Below the pieces are notes generated by a model that was not told the DNA's origin, made no database searches, and worked only from the letters and a program-made list of their open reading frames with translations. Made by a program: the position numbers and the translations under genes. A stretch of 36,857 nucleotides of DNA from an uncultured Clostridia bacterium (lineage in GTDB: Bacteria; Bacillota; Clostridia; Christensenellales; Aristaeellaceae): NCBI GenBank assembly GCA_946627565.1, contig CAMOVR010000016.1:1-36857 (forward strand), in the 5' to 3' direction. Shown here one piece after another: positions 1 through 7,577 of this stretch; position 1 is the first letter of the stretch, and every line of letters begins with the position of its first letter.

Positions 1-1170
1 TCAGCCCTCCTCTTTCCGAAGTGCCTGGCGAATACTGTTTTTCAGACTTATATACGCTTCGTAAGCTGGCACCGTTCCATCAAGAACATCACTCTGATAA
101 GCATCGCTTTTTTTGATATCATTTCGTTTAAGAATGTTAGCAAGATTGTTGGCAGTGATTCCGTGCCGGTTTCGTATTATGTAAATACAGTCATTTCGAT
201 CAAACTCATTCATTAATTCGGGATAATGCGTTGTGAAAATCAGTGTGCCGCCGTTATGGTTCATAGAAGAATCCATAAAGAATCGTATCAGCGTTGCCAC
301 AATTTCTTTATTAAAATGGTTTTCCAGTTCGTCAATAACCAAATACCCACCAGATCTTAGAATTCGAATTGCTAAAATGAAAGTAACAATTCCCTTGATT
401 GTGCCAGAGGAGAGATAGTGGTTTAATTCAATTGGATCGGATAGAATAATTTCTTGTTTTTCTTTAAATTTCAAACGAACCTGTATCTTTTTTACCTCAT
501 GGATAATTGCCAGTTTTTCCACTGTAGGATCAAGAAATGCAACAATTTCAGGTGGAATATCGTCCCAAACCGGCAACACATTTATATTTGTCATGGATAA
601 AAGATCCGCCACCTCAATAGGCTTATTATGTTGTTTATTATATGCAATAATGAAACTGATATCGTCTGGAAGGAATGCTTCCTCATTGCTCCTGCTGGCC
701 ACCGGAGCAATCTTTTCAAAATCCAGTATTTGTTTTTTTGTTATAACAGATGCAGCAGGCTTGGTCCAAAGTGTTTCCTGCTTAATTGAATACCTTGTTT
801 CTCTGTTTCGGGTGGTAGAAGAAGAAATCACTGTTTCCAGTCGACATATCTCATCAGCATCAGAATAAAAATACATGTTCATAACAACTTTCTCAGCCTG
901 TCCAAGAATATCTCTGGTTTCCATGTGATTAATTGGTTCATTGTTCAGCAGATTCAGTGCAAGAAGCACTACCTTTAGCATGGATGTTTTTCCGGAAGCA
1001 TTAATGCCGATCAGTGATAAAACATTATTCAAATAGAAGCCAGATCCATTACGCATGTTATACAGCTGATCCCTGTTATTTTCGTTCACACGCTGCATGG
1101 CATAAAACACTATGGACAATTCATCATGAAACAGGGGAAGTCCTCTGACAGAAATGCTGAGTAGTTTCAC
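1..1170 (-). CDS. AAA-type ATP-binding protein (AAA_15/AAA_21, COG1106-like)
   Basis: Predicted P-loop ATPase of the ABC/SMC-like AAA_15/AAA_21 group. Numbered from the longest frame (392 aa) it has a Walker A loop GINASGKTS at 58-66, an ABC-signature-like YLSSGT at 255-260, a Walker B YLVIDELENH at 279-288 and a switch histidine in TTHYPEL at 316-322. I place the start at the GTG ending at 1170, because the AAGGAG site lies 8 nt upstream of it; the GTG at 1179 overlaps that site. The product is then 389 aa. The gene is visibly AT-rich with relaxed codon use (many AAA, ATT, TTT), unlike every other gene here, which suggests horizontal transfer. Relatives often occur with a second gene (RloB- or TOPRIM-like) in anti-phage loci, but the stop is at base 1, so any downstream partner lies outside the window. 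Substrate and partner are unknown. Confidence 0.85.
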   Translation of the reverse strand: MKLLSISVRGLPLFHDELSIVFYAMQRVNENNRDQLYNMRNGSGFYLNNVLSLIGINASGKTSMLKVVLLALNLLNNEPINHMETRDILGQAEKVVMNMYFYSDADEICRLETVISSSTTRNRETRYSIKQETLWTKPAASVITKKQILDFEKIAPVASRSNEEAFLPDDISFIIAYNKQHNKPIEVADLLSMTNINVLPVWDDIPPEIVAFLDPTVEKLAIIHEVKKIQVRLKFKEKQEIILSDPIELNHYLSSGTIKGIVTFILAIRILRSGGYLVIDELENHFNKEIVATLIRFFMDSSMNHNGGTLIFTTHYPELMNEFDRNDCIYIIRNRHGITANNLANILKRNDIKKSDAYQSDVLDGTVPAYEAYISLKNSIRQALRKEEG

Positions 1171-1190
1171 AGGTCTCACTCCTTAAAATT

Positions 1191-1211
1191 AAAAACGGAT
1201 TTCCCGTTTTT
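1191..1211 (-). other. Hairpin in the leader of the AAA ATPase gene
   Basis: An 8-bp perfect stem (AAAAACGG/CCGTTTTT, 5-nt loop) lies between the predicted promoter and the ribosome binding site. On the minus strand it is followed by AATTTTAAGG, so it resembles a weak intrinsic terminator or attenuator. On the plus strand it is followed by TATATT, so it could also stop antisense transcripts. Its function is inferred only. Confidence 0.4.
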
Positions 1212-1227
1212 ATATTCAGTCAACGCT

Positions 1228-1257
1228 ATTATAATCCAATCTTTAAAAAAATAGCAA
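1228..1257 (-). promoter_or_regulatory. Promoter of the AAA ATPase gene
   Basis: Minus-strand -35 TTGCTA (1252-1257) and -10 TATAAT (1228-1233) are separated by 18 nt in very AT-rich DNA. The ATPase start codon is about 50 nt downstream of the expected transcription start. Confidence 0.55.
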
Positions 1258-1320
1258 CGCTTTTTCTGTTTTTATTTTAAGAAACACACCGTGAGTTCTT
1301 TCATGCAGGGAAAAAAACAC

Positions 1321-1360
1321 AGAAAAAGATACAGCCGCACTTTTCAGCACGGCTGTATCC
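1321..1360 (-). terminator. Intrinsic terminator of ppdK
   Basis: A 10-bp perfect stem (GATACAGCCG/CGGCTGTATC, arms 1350-1359 and 1329-1338) is followed on the minus strand by TTTTTC. It lies about 80 nt after the ppdK stop codon. Confidence 0.88.
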
Positions 1361-1437
1361 CTCATATGCCTTATGAATTCTTCAGGTTCAGTTCAGATTT
1401 GGGCTGACCCGATTTTCAAACACGTCTGATTCCGGAA

Positions 1438-4077
1438 TTACTTGGCCTTCTTCTCTTCGATGGCGGCCCAGGCAGCAGCCAGACGGGCGATCGGTACACG
1501 GAAGGGAGAGCAGGACACATAATTCAGGCCGACCTTGTGGCAGAAAGCGATGGAGCTCGGGTCTCCGCCGTGCTCGCCGCAGATGCCCAGCTTGATGTCG
1601 GGGCGGGTAGAACGGCCCTTTTCAGCAGCCATCTGCACCAGCTTGCCCACGCCATCCTGATCCAGACGGGCAAAGGGATCGCTTTCGAAGATCTTGTTAT
1701 CGTAGTAGGAACCCAGGAACTTGGCAGCGTCATCACGGCTGAAGCCGAAGGTCATCTGGGTCAGGTCGTTGGTACCGAAGGAGAAGAACTCGGCGCTCTG
1801 GGCGATCTCATCGGCCGTCACAGCAGCACGCGGGATCTCGATCATGGTACCCACATGATAGTTCAGGGTCATGCCCTGTTCTGCAAAGACTTTCTTGGCG
1901 GTCTCGTCAACGGTATTCTTGACGAAATCCAGTTCCTTCTTGGAGCCGACCAGCGGGATCATGATTTCAGGCACGATGTCATAGCCGCATTCCTTCTTGA
2001 CATTGATAGCGGCCTGCAGGACAGCGCGGGTCTGCATTTCGGCGATTTCGGGATAGGTGACAGCCAGACGGCAGCCACGATGGCCCATCATGGGGTTCGC
2101 TTCATGCAGGGCGTTGATCTTCTGCTTGACTTCCTCAACCGTGTAGCCGAGGTTCTTAGCCAGTTCTTCGATCTCTTCGGTCATATCCAGATGCGGCACG
2201 AACTCATGCAGCGGCGGATCCAGATAGCGGACGGTCATGGGACGGCCTTCCAGCACCTTGTACATAGCCTCAAAGTCACCCTGCTGCATGGGCAGAATCT
2301 TGGCCAGGGCCTTTTCGCGCTGTTCCTTGGTGTCGGCAAGGATCATTTCACGGACAGCCGCGATACGGGAAGCTTCGAAGAACATGTGCTCGGTACGGCA
2401 CAGGCCGATGCCTTCAGCGCCGAACTCAACAGCCTTCTTGGCGTCACGCGGGGTATCCGCATTGGTACGCACCCTCAGACGGCGGGCAGCATCGGCCCAG
2501 CCCATCAGACGGGCAAAATCGCCGGAAATGGAGGCGTCCACGGTCTTGACAAGTCCCTTGTACACATTGCCGGTGGAGCCGTCGACAGAAATCATATCAC
2601 CCTCGTGATAGACTTCGCCGGCGATGGTAACGGTATTGGCAGCCTCGTCGAACTTCAGATCGCCGCAGCCGACAACAGCAGCACGGCCCATGCCGCGGGC
2701 AACCACGGCAGCGTGGCTGGTCATGCCGCCAAACGCGGTGAGGATAGCCTGGGAGAAGTCCATGCCTTCGATATCTTCAGGCGTGGTTTCCTTGCGGACC
2801 AGGATAACCTTTTCCTTGTTCTTGCCATGCTCAGCAGCCGCTTCAGCGGTGAAGTAGATCGCGCCGGCACCGGCACCAGGAGAAGCCGGCAGACCCTTGG
2901 CGATGACGGGAGCCTTCTTGAGAGCATCAGCATCAAAATTCGGATGGAGCAGAGAGTCGAGCTGCTTGGGCTCAACCTTCAGGACAGCTTCTTCTTCAGA
3001 CAGAACGCCTTCGTCCACCAGGTCGACAGCGATCTTCAGAGCGGCAGCAGCGGTGCGCTTGCCGTTACGGGTCTGGAGCATGTAGAGCTTGCCTTCCTCG
3101 ATGGTGTACTCCATGTCCTGCATGTCACGATAGTGAGCTTCCAGCTTGGTGGCGATGTCCACGAACTGCTGATAGACACTGGGCATAGCTTCCTGCAGGG
3201 TAGCGATGGGCTGGGGGGTACGGATACCGGCCACAACGTCCTCGCCCTGAGCATTCAGCAGATACTCGCCGTACAGCTTCTTCTCACCGGTGGAGGGGTT
3301 ACGGGTAAATGCAACGCCGGTGCCGCTGGTTTCGCCCATGTTGCCGAACACCATGCTCTGGACGTTGACAGCAGTGCCCCAGTCGCCCGGGATGTCGTTC
3401 ATGCGGCGATAGTAAATCGCGCGGGGGTTGTCCCAGGAACGGAACACGGCCTTGACAGCTTCCATGAGCTGCTCGCGGGGATCCTGGGGGAATTCCACGT
3501 TCTTGTGTGCCTTGTAGATGGCCTTGAAGCGTTCCACAACGCCCTTGAGGTCTTCTGCATCCAGGTCACGGTCGAACTTGACACCCTTCTTCTCCTTGAA
3601 CTCGTCCAGAACAGCTTCGAACTCGCTCTTGGGGATTTCCATAACCACGTCAGAGAACATGGCGATGAAACGGCGATAGGCGTCATAGGCGAACTTTTCG
3701 TTGTTGGTCTTCTTGGCCAGGCCCTTGACGGACTTATCGGTCAGGCCCAGGTTGAGGATTGTATCCATCATGCCGGGCATGGAAGCACGGGCACCGGAGC
3801 GGACGGAAACCAGGAAAGGATTCTCGTCGTCGCCGAACTTCTTGCCGGCAACCTCTTCAGTGATGGCCAGAGCGTCATAGATCTGCTTGACGATCTCGTC
3901 ATTGATGGTCTTGCCATCATTGTAATACTGCGTGCAGGCTTCCGTGGTCACGGTAAAGCCCTGGGGAACAGGCATGCCCAGATTGGTCATCTCAGCCAGG
4001 TTGGCGCCCTTACCACCAAGCAGTTCACGCATGTTGGCATTGCCTTCCTTGAAGAGGTATACATACTTCTTGGCCAT
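1438..4077 (-). CDS. ppdK: Pyruvate, phosphate dikinase
   Basis: Interconverts pyruvate + ATP + Pi and phosphoenolpyruvate + AMP + PPi; in anaerobes it often works in the glycolytic direction, replacing or supplementing pyruvate kinase. The start is MAKKYVYLF, 9 nt after AAGGAGG; an upstream in-frame extension has no ribosome site. The 879 aa match the family length. The N-terminal ATP-grasp region includes GGKGANLAEM (about 21-30). The swivelling phosphohistidine domain has GGMTSHAAVVARG with the histidine at residue 455, the same number as in the Clostridium symbiosum enzyme. The C-terminal PEP/pyruvate barrel carries the catalytic cysteine in GICGEHGG (residue 833). Codon use is strongly biased, suggesting high expression, and this creates a 998-codon spurious open frame on the other strand. 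It is monocistronic, with its own promoter and terminator. Confidence 0.98.
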   Translation of the reverse strand: MAKKYVYLFKEGNANMRELLGGKGANLAEMTNLGMPVPQGFTVTTEACTQYYNDGKTINDEIVKQIYDALAITEEVAGKKFGDDENPFLVSVRSGARASMPGMMDTILNLGLTDKSVKGLAKKTNNEKFAYDAYRRFIAMFSDVVMEIPKSEFEAVLDEFKEKKGVKFDRDLDAEDLKGVVERFKAIYKAHKNVEFPQDPREQLMEAVKAVFRSWDNPRAIYYRRMNDIPGDWGTAVNVQSMVFGNMGETSGTGVAFTRNPSTGEKKLYGEYLLNAQGEDVVAGIRTPQPIATLQEAMPSVYQQFVDIATKLEAHYRDMQDMEYTIEEGKLYMLQTRNGKRTAAAALKIAVDLVDEGVLSEEEAVLKVEPKQLDSLLHPNFDADALKKAPVIAKGLPASPGAGAGAIYFTAEAAAEHGKNKEKVILVRKETTPEDIEGMDFSQAILTAFGGMTSHAAVVARGMGRAAVVGCGDLKFDEAANTVTIAGEVYHEGDMISVDGSTGNVYKGLVKTVDASISGDFARLMGWADAARRLRVRTNADTPRDAKKAVEFGAEGIGLCRTEHMFFEASRIAAVREMILADTKEQREKALAKILPMQQGDFEAMYKVLEGRPMTVRYLDPPLHEFVPHLDMTEEIEELAKNLGYTVEEVKQKINALHEANPMMGHRGCRLAVTYPEIAEMQTRAVLQAAINVKKECGYDIVPEIMIPLVGSKKELDFVKNTVDETAKKVFAEQGMTLNYHVGTMIEIPRAAVTADEIAQSAEFFSFGTNDLTQMTFGFSRDDAAKFLGSYYDNKIFESDPFARLDQDGVGKLVQMAAEKGRSTRPDIKLGICGEHGGDPSSIAFCHKVGLNYVSCSPFRVPIARLAAAWAAIEEKKAK

Positions 4078-4102
4078 GGGAATCATCCTCCTTGTATCAT
4101 AC

Positions 4103-4118
4103 ACAGGATTTCTCCTGT
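4103..4118 (-). other. Small hairpin in the ppdK 5' UTR
   Basis: The transcript holds ACAGGA-GAAA-TCCTGT, a 6-bp stem closed by a GAAA tetraloop, starting about 10 nt upstream of the ppdK Shine-Dalgarno. It might stabilise the mRNA; no known regulatory family is recognised. Confidence 0.35.
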
Positions 4119-4169
4119 TTGCATGAGACTTCCTGGCAAGAGATGTCAGGCGCCCCATCTGTACAGGGG

Positions 4170-4198
4170 ATTATACATGTTTCGCTTTTCTTTTGCAA
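4170..4198 (-). promoter_or_regulatory. Promoter of ppdK
   Basis: Minus-strand -35 TTGCAA (4193-4198), 17-nt spacer and a perfect -10 TATAAT (4170-4175). The expected start near 4163 leaves an untranslated leader of about 85 nt. Confidence 0.75.
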
Positions 4199-4283
4199 GA
4201 CATGTGAAATCTGATTCATCAACGGATTCATGCAGCCCTCCGCTTTTATGCGAAACTTCATATTTCTTTCCCGGCATCTCACG

Positions 4284-4316
4284 CAAAAAAGCGGCCGGAA
4301 ATATCCAGCCGCTTTA
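4284..4316 (-). terminator. Intrinsic terminator of the rnf operon
   Basis: Arms AAAGCGGC (4308-4315) and GCCGCTTT (4288-4295) form a stem followed on the minus strand by six T residues. It lies 16 nt after the rnfB stop codon. Confidence 0.85.
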
Positions 4317-4331
4317 CATGGTTTTCTATTA

Positions 4332-5408
4332 TCAGTCTTTTTTGGCTTCCCCGGCCTTTGCGGGGGCAGCCTTGGGAGCAACGGGCAGTGCTGCCTGGGG
4401 ATCCCTGGGACGGTTGCGGGTGCGGATGACAATGCACTTCTTGCCCTTCTTGTTCAGCGGGCACACAGATGCGCACTCACCGCAGCCGGTGCAGGCGTCA
4501 TTGATGAAATGCCGTACCTTGAGTTCACCCTGAATCGCGCCGAACTGGCACGTCCTCTTGCAGGCGCCGCAGCCCACGCAGATGGAGGGATCGATCACAG
4601 CCACCTGACGGTCTTCGAAAACCGCCTTCATGGCCTCGGTGGGGCAGGCTTCAGCGCACATCATGCACTGACGGCACTTGGTGTAATCGATCTTGGGCAG
4701 GTTGTCCACCATGGAAATGGCTTCAAACTTGCAGGCCTTGATGCACCTCTGGCAGCCGATGCACCCGATCTGGCAGTTGGCGGAAACCGCCTTGCCTATG
4801 CCGGGATTGTGGCACGCCAGGTCCACTTTCTGGCTGATGGGTCTGAGCTCAATGACGTGCTTGGGGCAGGCCGCGACGCACTTGCCGCAGCTCTGGCACT
4901 TTTCTTCGTCGATGACGGCGATGTGACGGTTCTCATCCATGTGGATGGCACCGAAGGGACATGCCTTCTCACAGGTTCCAAGGCCCATGCAGGCGTACTT
5001 GCAGGTCTTGTAGCCGTCTGACAGGGTGGATGCCGCCACGCAGTCATGAATGCCGTTGTAGCTGAATCTGGTCTTGCAGTTATCGGTGCCGCCCTGGCAC
5101 ACAACCCGGGCTACCTTCTTTTCTTCTTCTCCCGCTTCCACGCCCATGATGGACGCGACTTTTTTCGCAACATCTGCGCCGCCCACAGGACAGGCGTTAA
5201 CCGGTGCCCTGCCTTCGGCAATAGCATCAGCACAGCCGTCACAGCCCGGGAATCCGCAGCCGCCGCAGTTGGCACCCGGAAGCACTTCACGCACAGCGTC
5301 CCGGCGGGGATTTGATTCCACGGCGAAGACCTTGGCGGTCCATGTCAGCAGTATGCCGAACAGGATGCCCATTGCGCCGAGGACCACGATGGCCCACACG
5401 ATATTCAT
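4332..5408 (-). CDS. rnfB: Rnf complex subunit RnfB (multi-cluster ferredoxin-type)
   Basis: Iron-sulfur subunit of the membrane Rnf ferredoxin:NAD+ oxidoreductase, generally taken as the entry point for electrons from reduced ferredoxin. It has one N-terminal membrane helix (about 3-26), then the RnfB four-iron domain with C48, C51, C56 and C73. Six further tetra-cysteine sets begin near C136, C171, C216, C245, C277 and C306, giving room for seven [4Fe-4S] clusters. At 358 aa it is long: E. coli RsxB is about half this size with fewer clusters. The C-terminus is a low-complexity Ala/Pro/Lys tail (about 337-358). It is the last gene of the operon, 21 nt after rnfA, with AGGAGG 9 nt before the ATG. 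Confidence 0.95.
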   Translation of the reverse strand: MNIVWAIVVLGAMGILFGILLTWTAKVFAVESNPRRDAVREVLPGANCGGCGFPGCDGCADAIAEGRAPVNACPVGGADVAKKVASIMGVEAGEEEKKVARVVCQGGTDNCKTRFSYNGIHDCVAASTLSDGYKTCKYACMGLGTCEKACPFGAIHMDENRHIAVIDEEKCQSCGKCVAACPKHVIELRPISQKVDLACHNPGIGKAVSANCQIGCIGCQRCIKACKFEAISMVDNLPKIDYTKCRQCMMCAEACPTEAMKAVFEDRQVAVIDPSICVGCGACKRTCQFGAIQGELKVRHFINDACTGCGECASVCPLNKKGKKCIVIRTRNRPRDPQAALPVAPKAAPAKAGEAKKD

Positions 5409-5429
5409 CGTACAATTCCTCCTGTCTCG

Positions 5430-6005
5430 TCAGATCAGTCCGCCGAAGCCCATGAAAGAAATGGCCATCAGACCGGCGGTAATGAGTGCGCCGGGGGAGC
5501 CCTTCATCCATTTGGGCATGTTGGACAGTTCAAGGCGTTCCCGGATGCAGGCCAGCAGAAGAAGAGCCAGGGTGAAGCCCAGGGCAGAACAGCAGCCGCA
5601 GAAGGTCGCCTCCAGCAGATTCCAGCCGTCGGTGATGTTGTTGATGGCAACGGCCAGAACCACGCAGTTGGTGGTGATCAGGGGAAGATAGACACCAAGG
5701 GCCTGATACAGGGAATAGGAAAGCTTTTTCAGTGCGTTTTCCACCACCTGCACCAGCACGGCAATGACCAGGATGAAAGCAATGGTCTGCATATAATCAA
5801 GACCCAGAGGTGTCAGCAGGAACGTCTGCACCAGCCAGGTGATGAAGGAAGCCAGGGTGATAACAAACGTCACAGCCATGCCCATGCCCAGAGCCGTATC
5901 AAACTTCTTGGATACGCCCAGGAACGGACAGATGCCGAAGAACTGGCACATGACATAGTTGTTGACCAGAAGATATCCGATCAGCATGGAAAGATAGACG
6001 TTCAT
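5430..6005 (-). CDS. rnfA: Rnf complex subunit RnfA
   Basis: Integral membrane subunit (191 aa) of the Rnf Na+/H+-translocating complex, with about six hydrophobic helices. The family hallmarks are the cysteine-bearing NNYVMCQFFGICPFLGV near 15-31 and LITTNCVVLAVA near 108-119; paired RnfA and RnfE place such cysteines at the membrane cluster between them. The start ATG overlaps the rnfE stop by 4 nt (ATGA) and has an excellent GGAAGGAGG site, so translation is probably coupled. Confidence 0.97.
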   Translation of the reverse strand: MNVYLSMLIGYLLVNNYVMCQFFGICPFLGVSKKFDTALGMGMAVTFVITLASFITWLVQTFLLTPLGLDYMQTIAFILVIAVLVQVVENALKKLSYSLYQALGVYLPLITTNCVVLAVAINNITDGWNLLEATFCGCCSALGFTLALLLLACIRERLELSNMPKWMKGSPGALITAGLMAISFMGFGGLI

Positions 6006-6646
6006 GCAACAGCCTCCTTCCGGCCATTTTTCTGGATGATCATCCGGATGGCATTGACCAGAATCATCATCAGGCCCAAGGTGATGAAGCCGCCGGGAAC
6101 CTGATTCATGATGGCCATGGTCTGGTAGCCTTCAGGCATCATCTGCAGTCCGAAGATGGTGCCGGAGCCGAACAGCTCACGGACCATGCTCAGCAGGGTA
6201 ATGGAGCAGGTAAATCCAAGGCCCATGCCCAGACCGTCAGCGATGGAAAGCAGCGGCGGGTTCTTGGCAGCATAGGATTCGGCACGGGCAAAGATGATGC
6301 AGTTAACGGTAATCAGGGGGATATAGGTGCCAAGAGCGGCGCGCAGATCCGGCAGGAAGGCCTGCATGGTCAGGTCAATCAGCGTAACAAAGCTGGCGAT
6401 GATGACGATGTAGGAAGGAATGCGGACCTTATCCGGGATGATATGCCGCAGCAGGGAGATAAACAGGTTTGAAAATACCAGAACAAAGGTCGTCGCCAGT
6501 CCCATGCCCACGCCGTTCATGGCCTGGGTGGTGATGCCCAGGGTGGGGCACATGCCCAGCATCAGAACGAAGGTCGGGTTTTCAACGAGCAGGCCGTTTA
6601 TAAAAACCGAAAGGAAGGTCTGTTGTTCCTTCTTTTTCTTAGCCAT
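6002..6646 (-). CDS. rnfE: Rnf complex subunit RnfE
   Basis: Integral membrane subunit (214 aa), paralogous to RnfA, with about six hydrophobic helices. The NPTFVLMLGMCPTLG and LITVNCIIFARAES segments carry the conserved cysteines. A GGAGGT site lies 8 nt before the ATG. The first 8 nt overlap the end of rnfD, where clostridial operons usually place rnfG. The C-terminus is a short basic tail. Confidence 0.96.
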   Translation of the reverse strand: MAKKKKEQQTFLSVFINGLLVENPTFVLMLGMCPTLGITTQAMNGVGMGLATTFVLVFSNLFISLLRHIIPDKVRIPSYIVIIASFVTLIDLTMQAFLPDLRAALGTYIPLITVNCIIFARAESYAAKNPPLLSIADGLGMGLGFTCSITLLSMVRELFGSGTIFGLQMMPEGYQTMAIMNQVPGGFITLGLMMILVNAIRMIIQKNGRKEAVA

Positions 6647-7574
6647 GCTTTTTCACCTCCGCAAAGTATTTCGGAACTGTGAAGCGGTCAATCAGAGGCG
6701 TCATAACGTTCATGAAGAGGATGGCAAAGGAGCATCCTTCGGGATAGTTGGCAAAGGCACGGATGACGAAGAGCAGGATACCGCAGCCAACACCCATGAT
6801 GATCCGTCCCAGATCGCTGACCGGGCTGGTGACATAGTCTGTTGCCATGAAGAAGGCACCCAGGATCAGTGCGCCGGACAGAACCTGCTGCAGGGCCATG
6901 TTGAAGCCGTCCTTGAAGAGGAACAGCAGGAAAGCGGTTCCGATGAAGCATACCGGGATCTTCCAGTCAATGATTCCCCGGATGATGAGGTACAGGCCGC
7001 CCAGAATCAGGGCCAGCTTGCAGGTCTCGCCCAGAACGCCGGGGATATTGCCGATAAACAGGTCCCACAGGTTCACGCTGCCGCCGTTTGCCAGGGTAGC
7101 CAGGGGCGTTGCACCGGACACGGCATCGGTCATGTAGCGGGTGGCGGGATAGGAGCCCATCATGGAACCCCAGGAGACAAACAGCACGGCACGGGCCGTC
7201 AGGGCCGGGTTCATGAAGTTGGAGCCCAGGCCGCCGAAAATGCCCTTGCACAGCACCATCGCGAAGATGCCGCCCACAATGGGGATCCAGATCGGCACGG
7301 TGGAAGGAAGGTTGTATGCCAGCAGAAGTCCGGTTACCACAGCGCTCCAGTCGCCGCAGGGGATCTTCTGGCCCATGAGGCGGTTGTAGAGGAACTCGGA
7401 AATCACGCAGGAGAGGACGGAAGCACAGATCAGCTTCAGCGCCGGGATTCCAAAGAGAATGACGCTGGCAATGCCGGCAGGGGTCAGTGCCAGACACACT
7501 TCCTGCATGATCCGGCGGGTGCTGATCCTGTCCCGGATATGCGGGGAAGACGTGACAATCAGTTTCTTTTGCAT
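6639..7574 (-). CDS. rnfD: Rnf complex subunit RnfD (covalent-FMN membrane subunit)
   Basis: NqrB/RnfD-type membrane protein, 311 aa, with many hydrophobic helices. The covalent flavin attachment motif SGAT is at 153-156 (Thr156 the expected FMN-phosphate ester site), within YMTDAVSGATPLATL. It has the ordinary RnfD length and ends in EVKKHG, so it carries no fused RnfG (periplasmic FMN) domain. AAGGAGG lies 8 nt before the ATG, 3 nt after rnfC. The next gene downstream is rnfE, not rnfG. Confidence 0.96.
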   Translation of the reverse strand: MQKKLIVTSSPHIRDRISTRRIMQEVCLALTPAGIASVILFGIPALKLICASVLSCVISEFLYNRLMGQKIPCGDWSAVVTGLLLAYNLPSTVPIWIPIVGGIFAMVLCKGIFGGLGSNFMNPALTARAVLFVSWGSMMGSYPATRYMTDAVSGATPLATLANGGSVNLWDLFIGNIPGVLGETCKLALILGGLYLIIRGIIDWKIPVCFIGTAFLLFLFKDGFNMALQQVLSGALILGAFFMATDYVTSPVSDLGRIIMGVGCGILLFVIRAFANYPEGCSFAILFMNVMTPLIDRFTVPKYFAEVKKHG

Positions 7575-7577
7575 GGG

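Noticed and set aside
1537-4533. 998-codon open frame on the plus strand opposite ppdK and the end of rnfB
   Set aside because: It is a shadow caused by strong codon bias (few TTA, CTA and TCA codons) in ppdK. It has no ribosome site or recognisable domain.
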